A DNA stretch of 64,000 nt from assembly GCF_900113045.1 (NCBI RefSeq), contig NZ_FONY01000006.1, forward strand, positions 124,001 through 188,000, in the 5' to 3' direction. The notes below the pieces were generated by a model that saw nothing but the letters and a program-made list of their open reading frames with translations, had not been told where the DNA came from and searched no databases. Below, piece after piece: positions 1-6,810 of the stretch (the stretch's first letter is position 1; each line of letters starts with the position of its first letter). The DNA comes from Thermoflexibacter ruber. Its GTDB lineage: Bacteria > Bacteroidota > Bacteroidia > Cytophagales > Thermoflexibacteraceae. The translations under genes were made by a program, and so were the position numbers.

Positions 1-248
1 TAGCCAGAATAAAAATGAAACTGACGGTCGCTTTTTCGCCAAACCTCACGCAGAATGGGAGCAATCATGTTTTCTGATTTTGCTTTTTCACTAAGTATAG
101 GAAGCAGTGCAGCTTCTTCCAAATCTCGAACTAAACTTTCACTTGGTGGTAAAGGCGTAATTGCTTGCAAAGAAAAGAGGTGTGCTTTTTTTTCTTTTAG
201 ACCAAATTTCTTAGAAAGTTCAGTCATAGTAAAATCGCTATATGCCAT
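1..248 (-). CDS. Hypothetical protein, N-terminal part only
   Basis: A reading frame on the minus strand starts with ATG at 248 and runs off the left edge without a stop, giving the first 82 residues of a longer protein. It begins MAYSDFTMTEL and contains a lysine-rich stretch followed by Pro-Pro-Ser-Glu. There is no signal peptide or membrane segment, so it is probably cytoplasmic. The opening resembles uncharacterised proteins I recall from cyanobacteria and Bacteroidota, some of which carry nuclease-like folds, but that is a weak memory match and no function is assigned. An AAGGTAATT stretch lies just upstream of the ATG. The overlapping plus-strand frame at 55-306 looks like its antisense shadow. 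Confidence 0.6.
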   Translation of the reverse strand, partial: MAYSDFTMTELSKKFGLKEKKAHLFSLQAITPLPPSESLVRDLEEAALLPILSEKAKSENMIAPILREVWRKSDRQFHFYSG

Positions 249-351
249 AATAATTACCTTTTTAAAGCATAAATTTACAAAATATTTGCACAAAATCCTA
301 TCTTGACAACTAAACCTTCCCAATGATTTTTAGACAAACCATGAACTAACT

Positions 352-2091
352 TCATTCTAACCTAATATCCCCTACCCCTGCACCCGCAGGTACCATAGGG
401 AATACATTGGTTTCTTTTTCTACGCAGATTTCCAAGAAATAAGCCTCTGGACTCTCGAGCATGGCATCTAAGGCACTGCTCAATTCTTCTCGTGTTTCTA
501 CTTTTTGGGCTTTGATAGAAAATGCTTCTGCTAACTTGATAAAATCAGGGTTTTCCATATCCACTGACGAGTAACGATTGTCAAAAAAGAGCTGCTGCCA
601 CTGGCGAACCATGCCTAAGAAATTGTTATTCAATATGATGATTTTTACAGGAATTTTGTATTGCATAATTACGCCTAACTCTTGCATAGTCATTTGGAAA
701 CCTCCATCACCGATAATAGCTATTACTTGGCGGTCAGGTCTGCCCACTTTTGCACCGATGGCAGCGGGCAAGCAAAAGCCCATGGTCCCTGCCCCCCCTG
801 AGGTGATATTGCTGTCTGTTTCGGTGAATTGGTAATAGCGAGTTGTGGTCATTTGGTGCTGCCCTACGTCAGTAGCTATGATTGCCTTGCCTTCAGTTTT
901 ATCAGAAAGCATTTTAATGACTTCCGCCATCTTGATTTTTTCTGTATTAGGGGCAAAATCTTTACTCACTACTTTCTCATACTCAATTCTATCTGCATCT
1001 GCAAACTCCTGTAGCCAGTCTGGGTAGGATTTTGGAGTTACTTTTTCAGTCAAAGCTATTAAGGCTTCTTTAGCATCGGCAATAATAGCTACTGTGGTTT
1101 TTACGTTTTTATCTATTTCCGCCGGGTCTATTTCTATGTGAATCACTTTGGCTTGCTTGGCGTAAGTCTTCAAATCGCCTGTAACTCGGTCATCAAAACG
1201 CATTCCCACTGCCAAAAGCACATCACATTCATTGGTTTTGATATTGGGTCCGTAGTTTCCGTGCATTCCCAAATAGCCTACGTAAAGCGGGTGTTTGGTA
1301 GAGAAAGCAGACAAACCAAGCAAGGTACTTGCCACAGGAATCCCCGATTTCTCAGCAAATTCTTTGAGTTCCTTTTCTGCTTTGGAAAGTATCACGCCTT
1401 GCCCTACCAACATCAAAGGTTTTTTAGCACTATTGAGCAAGTCAGCCGCTGCCTCTACTGCGTTCATGTCCACTTTACGGCGAGGGAAGTAGCTACGAAT
1501 TTTAGTACATTTATGGTATTCAAAATCAAAACGTTCATTTTGCGCATTTTTAGTAATGTCAATCAGCACAGGACCGGGACGACCACTCTGGGCAATATAA
1601 AAGGCTTTGGCGATAGCAGTAGGGATTTCCTCTGCTCTGGTAACTTGAAAATTCCACTTGGTTATCGGCAAAGAAACACTAATCACATCTACTTCCTGAA
1701 AAGCGTCAGAACCAAGCAAGTGTCGGAAAACCTGACCTGTAATGCAGACCACAGGTGTAGAGTCTATCATCGCATCGGCGATGCCTGTAATGAGGTTGGT
1801 CGCTCCAGGTCCGGAGGTAGCAATAGCTACTCCTGCTTTGCCTTTTACTCTGGCATAGCCCTGTGCAGCGTGGATAGCCCCCTGCTCATGGCGGACTAAG
1901 TAGTGCTTTAGTTTGTCTTGGTAGTGATAGAAGGCATCATAGACAGGCATAATAGCTCCCCCAGGGTAGCCAAAAACGCATTCTACGCCTTCTGCTAAAA
2001 GGGAAAGTACAACAGCCTCCGCTCCCGTGATATTTAATTTCTGACTGCTTGGTTTTTTTTCCGTAGTTACTTCTTGCAACAGTGTTTCCAT
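352..2091 (-). CDS. ilvB: Acetolactate synthase large (catalytic) subunit
   Basis: This thiamine-diphosphate enzyme condenses two pyruvates, or pyruvate and 2-oxobutyrate, in the first common step of valine, leucine and isoleucine synthesis. At 579 residues it has normal family length. The N-terminal Pyr domain carries GYPGGA near residue 41 and the RHEQGA motif with catalytic Glu69. The central domain has VGMRFDDRVTG near 296-305. The C-terminal PP domain shows the cofactor/Mg motif GDGGFQM from 461 to NN at 488-489. ATG at 2091 is well placed, with about 20 residues before the conserved TGAEAVV segment. No regulatory subunit (ilvN), ilvC or ilvD lies in the window, so the gene stands apart from its usual operon. 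A hairpin and tandem repeat lie upstream at 2149-2204. Confidence 0.96.
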   Translation of the reverse strand: METLLQEVTTEKKPSSQKLNITGAEAVVLSLLAEGVECVFGYPGGAIMPVYDAFYHYQDKLKHYLVRHEQGAIHAAQGYARVKGKAGVAIATSGPGATNLITGIADAMIDSTPVVCITGQVFRHLLGSDAFQEVDVISVSLPITKWNFQVTRAEEIPTAIAKAFYIAQSGRPGPVLIDITKNAQNERFDFEYHKCTKIRSYFPRRKVDMNAVEAAADLLNSAKKPLMLVGQGVILSKAEKELKEFAEKSGIPVASTLLGLSAFSTKHPLYVGYLGMHGNYGPNIKTNECDVLLAVGMRFDDRVTGDLKTYAKQAKVIHIEIDPAEIDKNVKTTVAIIADAKEALIALTEKVTPKSYPDWLQEFADADRIEYEKVVSKDFAPNTEKIKMAEVIKMLSDKTEGKAIIATDVGQHQMTTTRYYQFTETDSNITSGGAGTMGFCLPAAIGAKVGRPDRQVIAIIGDGGFQMTMQELGVIMQYKIPVKIIILNNNFLGMVRQWQQLFFDNRYSSVDMENPDFIKLAEAFSIKAQKVETREELSSALDAMLESPEAYFLEICVEKETNVFPMVPAGAGVGDIRLE

Positions 2092-2148
2092 ATATTCTTA
2101 AAAAGTTGGATAGTTTAATAGTTAATTGTTAGTTGTTGGTTGTTATTA

Positions 2149-2204
2149 GACATTGTTTGAGGTAGTTTGACATTGTTTGAAGTGGTTATTCAACCATTTC
2201 AAAC
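2149..2204. repeat. 20-bp tandem repeat plus hairpin upstream of ilvB
   Basis: Two adjacent near-identical 20-bp units (2149-2168 and 2169-2188) both start GACATTGTTTGA. The second overlaps a 13-bp stem (2175-2187 with 2192-2204, four-base loop ATTC, one G-T type mismatch). It lies about 60-115 bases ahead of the ilvB start. Sequence resembling the right arm (AACCATTTCAAACTT...) reappears around 3671-3715, so it may be a dispersed repeat rather than an ilvB attenuator. Confidence 0.6.
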
Positions 2205-2345
2205 TTTTGTATTCAAACTTGTATTTTTTACAAATTTAATGAATCAAATTGGCAAAAATTCTATAATTCGGTTCATTTTTTTTATAGTTCGTCAAAAAAT
2301 GACTGATAGTCAGTTTTTGTAAGTTAATTTCAAATCCATATCATT

Positions 2346-2490
2346 ATGTCCCAAAGGAACGAGATATTGGTAGAAAAATTTACCTATCAAAAAAATTATG
2401 TTCCATAGGAACTATATATGGTGGTGTACCTAACAGCACACTCACAGATGTCTTATGATTTTTCTACCAATATTTAATTCCTAACGGAAT
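2346..2490. repeat. Inverted intergenic repeat with GGTAGAAAAAT core
   Basis: ATATTGGTAGAAAAAT at 2364-2379 is matched by its exact reverse complement at 2458-2473. Each arm is bordered on its outer side by a short palindrome-like element, CCCAAAGGAAC on the left and ATTCCTAACGGAAT (2477-2490) on the right. A second direct copy of the left border, ATGTTCCATAGGAAC, lies at 2398-2412 against ATGTCCCAAAGGAAC at 2346-2360. The unit looks like a dispersed non-coding element, and similar TTCC...GGAAC plus GGTAGAAAA repeats are, from memory, common in Bacteroidota. No gene is seen from 2092 to 2590. Confidence 0.75.
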
Positions 2491-2522
2491 ATTTATTTTT
2501 GTACTGTTTCTATTAAGAATTT

Positions 2523-2575
2523 GATTTTCAAAATATTGCTGCATTTAAAATTCCGTTAGGAATGACCGCTTTGTA
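2523..2575. repeat. 53-bp direct repeat, copy A
   Basis: This 53-bp block matches 3201-3253 at 48 of 53 positions by direct comparison. It includes ATTCCGTTAGGAAT (2550-2563), the reverse complement of the element at 2477-2490, followed by GACCGCTTT. It lies just past the 3' end of the DUF5615 gene, so copies A and B bracket the two-gene toxin-antitoxin-like cassette. Confidence 0.85.
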
Positions 2576-2590
2576 AAAAAAAATTGATTT

Positions 2591-2944
2591 TTAAAGCAAA
2601 GGAGTTACTTTATCTTTATACAAATTTACTACTTCATAATTTTGTAAAGCAGCTACAATTTCATCTAAATAACTTTCAAAAACAGCTTTCAAATCCTTTG
2701 TACTCATATTGCCTGTTTGGATAAAAAGAATTTTATAAGGCTGTTTCTTTAAAAGGAAAGTATCAAAAAAATCACTGTCTTTTGTTACAACAATCCTCTC
2801 CTCTTGCATAGAAATTTTAATAATTTCCCTATCATCTGTTTCATTTTGCAAAGGCAAATCTCTTGTATGCGAAGTATCAAAGCCTTTTTCAATCAAAAAA
2901 GTCTGCAAGCTTGGCGGAATATGAGCATCTAATATAAACTTCAT
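2591..2944 (-). CDS. DUF5615 family PIN-like protein (putative toxin)
   Basis: This 117-residue protein has the DUF5615 / Mut7-C PIN-like pattern: an N-terminal strand ending in an acidic residue (FILDAHIPP, Asp7), TRDLPL near 28, and TKDSDFFD near 55-62 with clustered acidic residues that would hold metal in a PIN-type ribonuclease. It is paired with the upstream DUF433 gene, whose stop lies one base before this start, implying translational coupling. The DUF433-antitoxin with DUF5615-toxin arrangement is a recognised type II toxin-antitoxin-like pairing, though activity is mostly predicted. The alternative is a non-toxic nuclease-fold protein. The pair lies between two copies of a 53-bp repeat. 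Confidence 0.85.
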   Translation of the reverse strand: MKFILDAHIPPSLQTFLIEKGFDTSHTRDLPLQNETDDREIIKISMQEERIVVTKDSDFFDTFLLKKQPYKILFIQTGNMSTKDLKAVFESYLDEIVAALQNYEVVNLYKDKVTPLL

Positions 2945-2945
2945 A

Positions 2946-3179
2946 CTATGCCATAGTTGTCGGTAAATTTTTGGCTCTTACAGATAACAAAGCATACTGA
3001 AGACAAGCCAAAATATCCTCTCTTTCCAAATCTTCAAACTCTGCTAATAAGTCTTCTACTGTATCGCCTCCTGCTAAGTATTCTAAGATTGCTTCCACAG
3101 GATACCGCTTATTGCGAATGGTTGGTTTCCCATGCGAAATAAGTGGGTTAATAGTAATTCTATGCAGATGTGTTTCCAT
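2946..3179 (-). CDS. DUF433 domain protein (putative antitoxin)
   Basis: This 77-residue protein carries the typical DUF433 signature: an N-terminal RITINPLISHGKPTIR segment, then a helical region EAILEYLAGGDTVEDLLAEF followed by LEREDILACLQYA. DUF433 proteins contain a winged-helix/HTH-like fold and usually sit directly upstream of a PIN-like partner. Here the partner, DUF5615, starts one base after the stop. The gene would encode the DNA-binding, toxin-neutralising half of the pair and probably autoregulates the operon. That role is known for the family by association and inferred here. Confidence 0.87.
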   Translation of the reverse strand: METHLHRITINPLISHGKPTIRNKRYPVEAILEYLAGGDTVEDLLAEFEDLEREDILACLQYALLSVRAKNLPTTMA

Positions 3180-3200
3180 ATCAGTTCAATTTAAAATTAT

Positions 3201-3253
3201 GATTTTCAAAACATTACTGTATTTAAAATTTCGTTAGGAATGACCGCTTTATA
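3201..3253. repeat. 53-bp direct repeat, copy B
   Basis: This is the second copy of the block at 2523-2575, with 48 of 53 positions identical and in the same orientation. It starts 21 bases upstream of the DUF433 start codon, so it may overlap that operon's promoter or operator. A shorter shared stretch, AAGAATTTGATTTTCA, occurs at 2514-2529 and again at 3312-3327, suggesting further decayed repeat material on both sides. Confidence 0.85.
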
Positions 3254-3335
3254 GCAAAATAATCCATATATTTTTTAGTTCCGTTAACAATGCAACTTAT
3301 TTTAATTTGCTAAGAATTTGATTTTCACCATAATT

Positions 3336-3602
3336 TTACTTAAATAAATTCATTACCTTTTTATAAATACTTTTCAATAAGTCTGGTAGAAAGAAAAGAC
3401 CAAGAAAACAAGCTATACCGATAAAAATAGTATATTCTATTGCAGTTTTTGGTCGATTCCAATAATGATGATGCAAATAAGCAAAACTTAAAAAGGCTGT
3501 TATTATGCTTCCTGCTATACTAAAATACAAGTACCCATAAAAAAATTTATTTGAGAGAGAGAATTCTTTCTTTTTTACTTCTTTTATCTCGTTGTTTTCC
3601 AT
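3336..3602 (-). CDS. Small two-span membrane protein, unknown function
   Basis: I place the start at the ATG at 3602 (MENNEIKEVKKK...), giving 88 residues. The frame is open further upstream to 3671, but the extra residues look like translated intergenic repeat. A charged N-terminus is followed by two hydrophobic stretches (roughly YGYLYFSIAGSIITAFLSFAY and YTIFIGIACFLGLFFL) separated by a short His/Asn/Arg loop, then a basic C-terminus, so it is probably an inner-membrane protein. I recognise no family. It follows the tiny-peptide gene at 3863-3925 on the same strand, with a strong terminator between them. Confidence 0.55.
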   Translation of the reverse strand: MENNEIKEVKKKEFSLSNKFFYGYLYFSIAGSIITAFLSFAYLHHHYWNRPKTAIEYTIFIGIACFLGLFFLPDLLKSIYKKVMNLFK

Positions 3603-3790
3603 ATTGTTATAAAATTTAGATTTTACAAATTTTATAAATAAATACGCTGTTTTAGGCGATAGAGTTATCAAACCACCTCAAACTTGTATTCTCAAACCAC
3701 TATCATTTCAAATATTTTAGTTATCTAACAATCTTCTATGGCAGTTAATTTACCCAAAATTTATTTAGGAGTTTGACTTTTCTATGCTTC

Positions 3791-3838
3791 AAAACAAAAA
3801 AGCCCCTCTACATTGGAGTAGAAAGGCTTTTTTGTTTT
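3791..3838 (-). terminator. Long intrinsic terminator after the tiny-peptide gene
   Basis: The 14-base arms AAAACAAAAAAGCC and GGCTTTTTTGTTTT are perfectly complementary and enclose a weaker inner stem (CTCTAC with GTAGA) and an ATTG loop. A/T tracts on both sides make it bidirectional in form. It lies 25 bases past the stop of the 20-residue ORF on the minus strand, which makes it the natural terminator for that short transcript. Confidence 0.88.
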
Positions 3839-3862
3839 ATTTAGTATGCAACTATTCCTTTC

Positions 3863-3925
3863 TTACCCCGAAACCGAAGTAATAATGAGAATGACCACCA
3901 CGAGAATAATTGCACTAAATTTCAT
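3863..3925 (-). CDS. Candidate 20-residue hydrophobic peptide
   Basis: An ATG at 3925 opens a 20-codon frame ending in TAA at 3863. The product is MKFSAIILVVVILIITSVSG, a single uninterrupted membrane-spanning stretch with one N-terminal lysine. An AAGAA stretch precedes the ATG and a strong terminator follows at 3791-3838, so the whole looks like a compact transcription unit. It lies in the 351-base gap (3672-4022) that otherwise holds no gene. Possibilities are a type I toxin-like membrane peptide, a small membrane regulator, or chance translation within a small RNA gene. No family is recognised. Confidence 0.45.
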   Translation of the reverse strand: MKFSAIILVVVILIITSVSG

Positions 3926-4022
3926 TTCTTATTAGTTTGTGTCAAATGTCTTGAATAAAAAATAAAAAAGCAAATAATTTTTAGAAAATTTATATTTTTA
4001 ACAGGAAAATAACCACAGGTTT

Positions 4023-5144
4023 CTAATATACTTTGACTTGGAAGATATAGTCTTGTAATTTTTTGATTTGCTGTGGTCTTTTAACCCCTGCTAATTTGTT
4101 ACTTTTTGGCAAAACTATGGGTATTTTTAAGGAGTCTGGGTGGACTTCTTCTAAGATTTTAAATAACTCTTTGGTTTTAAGTGCAAAAGCTACTCCTTCT
4201 GAGTCTTTGTCTTTTTTGGTAATTACCCCAATGATATTGCCTTTACTGTTAAAAACAGGACTTCCACTGTTCCCACGATTGACTGGGATAGATACTTGAT
4301 ATTCAGTGGTATCACTATCAAAACCTGTTTTAGAACTTACCGTTCCCTCGCTATATACAATATCATCTTTGGGGTAAGCCAAAGTAAACACCTCCTCGCC
4401 CAAATCTGCAATATTTTTCTCGAGAGTATAAGGTAATTTGCCAAATCCTGTGAAGTTACTATCTGAAATTTTTAAGATGGCAATGTCTTTATCTTTATTA
4501 CCATAAATCATTTCTATTCTGTATCTATGTTGAGCATTGGTCATAGACTCAATAACTAAAGAATCTGCCATTCCTTCTAAGTGCTGATTTGTCTTTTTGA
4601 CGACGTGGTAGTTAGTAATCAAGTAGCCGTCAGACGAGATGACAAAGCAAGTGCCTCCACTTTTTTGTACTCGGGAATGTTGATTTTCTTGTGCTTTGAT
4701 AGTATTCTTTAAATCATTGATAGAGAGTTTTGTTTGGTTTAGCTCTCTGGCAAGTTGCTGTACACGAGAATATTGCTTCCCTTCTAAGGTTTTGATGTAG
4801 TCTAAGGTAAATACTGTACTTAATACAGCTATCAAGGCTACCGAAGCCGCTACGGCAATGGTAGGCAAGTATTTCTTTTGGAATAACTTGATAGAAAAAT
4901 TGAGTGATGAAGGCTTAACCTTGCTTTGCGCAGCCATTTCCTCATGAAATTCATTAAGCATTGATTTCAACTGCTTGCTTTTGGCGTACTTATCAAAGCC
5001 CTTTCTTAGTTTTTGGTGTGCTTCTACTTCTTGGGCTAAGAATTTATCATTACTTAATTCCTCCTCAAATTGGCGTAATTCTTTTGCTGAGAGTTGTCCT
5101 TCTAAGTATCTTTCTATTTGCTCTATTTGCTTATTGGTCATCAT
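4023..5144 (-). CDS. Membrane anti-sigma-like protein fused to trypsin-like protease
   Basis: This 373-residue protein has three parts. Residues 1-75 form a charged helical cytoplasmic region of the kind seen at the N-terminus of Bacteroidota anti-sigma factors (EQIERYLEGQLSAKELRQFE), without a zinc-binding HxxxCxxC motif. Residues about 93-114 are one membrane span. After a coiled-coil linker (about 125-157), a chymotrypsin/DegP-type serine protease domain follows with His180 (TNYHVV), Asp220 (DKDIAILK) and Ser293 (RGNSGSPV). No PDZ domain is present. The gene follows the ECF sigma gene by 48 bases on the same strand. I infer that it holds the sigma factor at the membrane and couples release to an envelope event sensed or executed by the protease domain. 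Confidence 0.85.
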   Translation of the reverse strand: MMTNKQIEQIERYLEGQLSAKELRQFEEELSNDKFLAQEVEAHQKLRKGFDKYAKSKQLKSMLNEFHEEMAAQSKVKPSSLNFSIKLFQKKYLPTIAVAASVALIAVLSTVFTLDYIKTLEGKQYSRVQQLARELNQTKLSINDLKNTIKAQENQHSRVQKSGGTCFVISSDGYLITNYHVVKKTNQHLEGMADSLVIESMTNAQHRYRIEMIYGNKDKDIAILKISDSNFTGFGKLPYTLEKNIADLGEEVFTLAYPKDDIVYSEGTVSSKTGFDSDTTEYQVSIPVNRGNSGSPVFNSKGNIIGVITKKDKDSEGVAFALKTKELFKILEEVHPDSLKIPIVLPKSNKLAGVKRPQQIKKLQDYIFQVKVY

Positions 5145-5192
5145 GGATATTAGTAATTTCTAACGGTTAAAAAGCAAAATATTTAAAATAGC

Positions 5193-5741
5193 TTAAATAC
5201 CAATTATTTTTTTCAAGCGATTTAAGCATTTATATTTCTGAGTTTTAGCATTATCAGCATTGGTATAGCCCATTTTTTCGGCTATTTGATTCATGCTTAG
5301 TTTTTGGATATAGTAATCTTCTAAAATAGTACGACAGGGTTCACCTAACTTGTTGAGTGCTTCTTCCATTTGACCAAAGTGAATTTCGGTATCTACCTGT
5401 TCATCTTCTTCAATTAGAATGAAATCCTCAAAATCCTCTATTTTTCCTAAGAATTTGTTTTTCTTATATAGATTTTTTAACCAAAGTCGCCTACAAACAG
5501 AATAAATATATGTTTTTATTTTACAATTCAGTTGGAAGTCAGGATTTTGGAGATTTTCATAAAGGATAATAAAAGCTTCTTGATAAATGTCCTTTGCTTC
5601 GTCTTCTGTTCCGTTATTGGTATTGACAAAGTGCAATACCATAGGAAAATGGATTTTATACAAGCGATTCATTATCTGGCGGTTATCTTGCCTAATACCT
5701 TCAACAAATTCCTCTTCCGTCAGAATTTTTAATTGGTTCAT
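5193..5741 (-). CDS. ECF-type RNA polymerase sigma factor
   Basis: This 182-residue protein has the sigma-70 group 4 layout. Region 2 (about 20-90) contains EDEAKDIYQEAFIILYENL and region 4 (about 125-180) contains the helix-turn-helix LSMNQIAEKMGYTNADNAKTQ followed by a basic recognition helix. It would direct RNA polymerase to a small regulon. The gene is the promoter-proximal partner of the anti-sigma/protease gene 48 bases downstream, the usual order for such pairs. Its target promoters are unknown; autoregulation from the 361-base upstream region is likely. Confidence 0.93.
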   Translation of the reverse strand: MNQLKILTEEEFVEGIRQDNRQIMNRLYKIHFPMVLHFVNTNNGTEDEAKDIYQEAFIILYENLQNPDFQLNCKIKTYIYSVCRRLWLKNLYKKNKFLGKIEDFEDFILIEEDEQVDTEIHFGQMEEALNKLGEPCRTILEDYYIQKLSMNQIAEKMGYTNADNAKTQKYKCLNRLKKIIGI

Positions 5742-6102
5742 GCAAATGCTATGCTGTTAATACGATTAATAAGGTAAAAGTAACCCTCAAATTTGCAAAA
5801 ATAAGTTTTTTAATATTTTTTTAATTAAATGAGTAGCAAGAATCTATGCTCAAAATTTTTGAATCTTCTGACTTTTTAGTGCAAAAGTTATTTTCTATCA
5901 ATATACTACGCCCAAAGATATTTATTTTGTAGCCTGATGGTTATGTGTTATCAAGTAAGAAGTTACGTTTTGTGCTAAAATCATTGATGAGCCAAAGTTT
6001 TTGATATTTTCTTGATTTTAATGATGGCGATGGTAAAAAACAAAACAAAAATCTCAACTTTGTACTCAATAAGCCCATAATTCAAAGTAATAACATCTAA
6101 AT
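5742..6102. other. Divergent intergenic region, no gene seen
   Basis: This AT-rich spacer separates the leftward sigma-factor operon from rightward tsaB and must hold promoters for both. I find no ORF longer than about 16 codons with any family look, no clear terminator and no convincing full promoter pair. A CAACTTTG near 6056-6063, about 40 bases before tsaB, is one base off the TAnnTTTG -7 form. Confidence 0.5.
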
Positions 6103-6783
6103 ATGATTTTGAGTATAGAAACTTCCACTGAGGTTTGTTCGGTTGCCTTGCACGAGAATAGCAAGGTGCTTTCCTACTATGAACTTTTTACAGAAAAATC
6201 ACATTCCTCTGCCTTGACTTTGCTCATCAAAAATGTGATAGAAAATACTCAAAAAAAACTTTCTGATTTGCAAGGCATACTACTTTCTCAAGGACCGGGG
6301 TCTTACACTGGGCTGCGTGTAGGTACTTCGGTAGCCAAAGGACTTTGCTATGCTTTGGACATTCCCTTGTTTGCGGTAGATACGCTATTAGCAATGATAC
6401 ATACTGCTAAGCAAATGATGTATTTAAGAGATGAAGTACTATTCTGCCCGATGATTGATGCAAGGCGCGATGAGGTATTCACCATGCTCGCTGATAGCCA
6501 ACTTCATATTTTAAAGCCCACAGAAGCCCTGATTCTTACTCAAGATTCATTGGCAAAGGAGTTAGCAGAGAAGACTATCGTAATATTTGGAGATGGGGCA
6601 GATAAAGCAAAAAGAATCATTAGCCACTCTAACTTGATATTTTTAAAAAACATTTACCCCTCTGCTAAAGCTATTGGAGATTTATTTTTCCTGCAAAAAG
6701 CACAACAAGTTGATGTGGCGTATTTTGAGCCTTTTTACCTCAAAGAAGTTTATACCAAAGTAAAAATACCTTCTAATTCATAA
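6103..6783 (+). CDS. tsaB: tRNA threonylcarbamoyladenosine biosynthesis protein TsaB
   Basis: At 226 residues this is the normal size for TsaB, the ASKHA-fold partner of TsaD in making the t6A37 modification of ANN-decoding tRNAs. It begins ILSIETSTEVCSVAL, has the conserved SHSSALTLLI segment near 44, and SQGPGSYTGLRVG near 71-83, which is diagnostic of the family. The DARRDEVF segment in the middle also fits. The protein is cytoplasmic and essential in many bacteria. The gene stands alone, facing the large TPR gene with a 27-base gap and no obvious terminator. Confidence 0.94.
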   Translation: MILSIETSTEVCSVALHENSKVLSYYELFTEKSHSSALTLLIKNVIENTQKKLSDLQGILLSQGPGSYTGLRVGTSVAKGLCYALDIPLFAVDTLLAMIHTAKQMMYLRDEVLFCPMIDARRDEVFTMLADSQLHILKPTEALILTQDSLAKELAEKTIVIFGDGADKAKRIISHSNLIFLKNIYPSAKAIGDLFFLQKAQQVDVAYFEPFYLKEVYTKVKIPSNS

Positions 6784-6810
6784 ATTAGATTTTTGTAGCT
6801 TACTTAGGTA

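Noticed and set aside
1138-1899. 253-residue plus-strand ORF
   Set aside because: It lies wholly antisense to ilvB, whose product is a complete, well-conserved enzyme. Its composition shows no family signal.
2092-2230. Attenuator leader peptide for ilvB
   Set aside because: Short minus-strand frames (13-15 codons) exist, but they are not rich in Ile, Leu or Val, and no paired terminator/antiterminator can be drawn.
2346-3715. CRISPR array or insertion sequence
   Set aside because: The repeats are few, irregularly spaced and partly inverted, and no transposase or cas gene is present.
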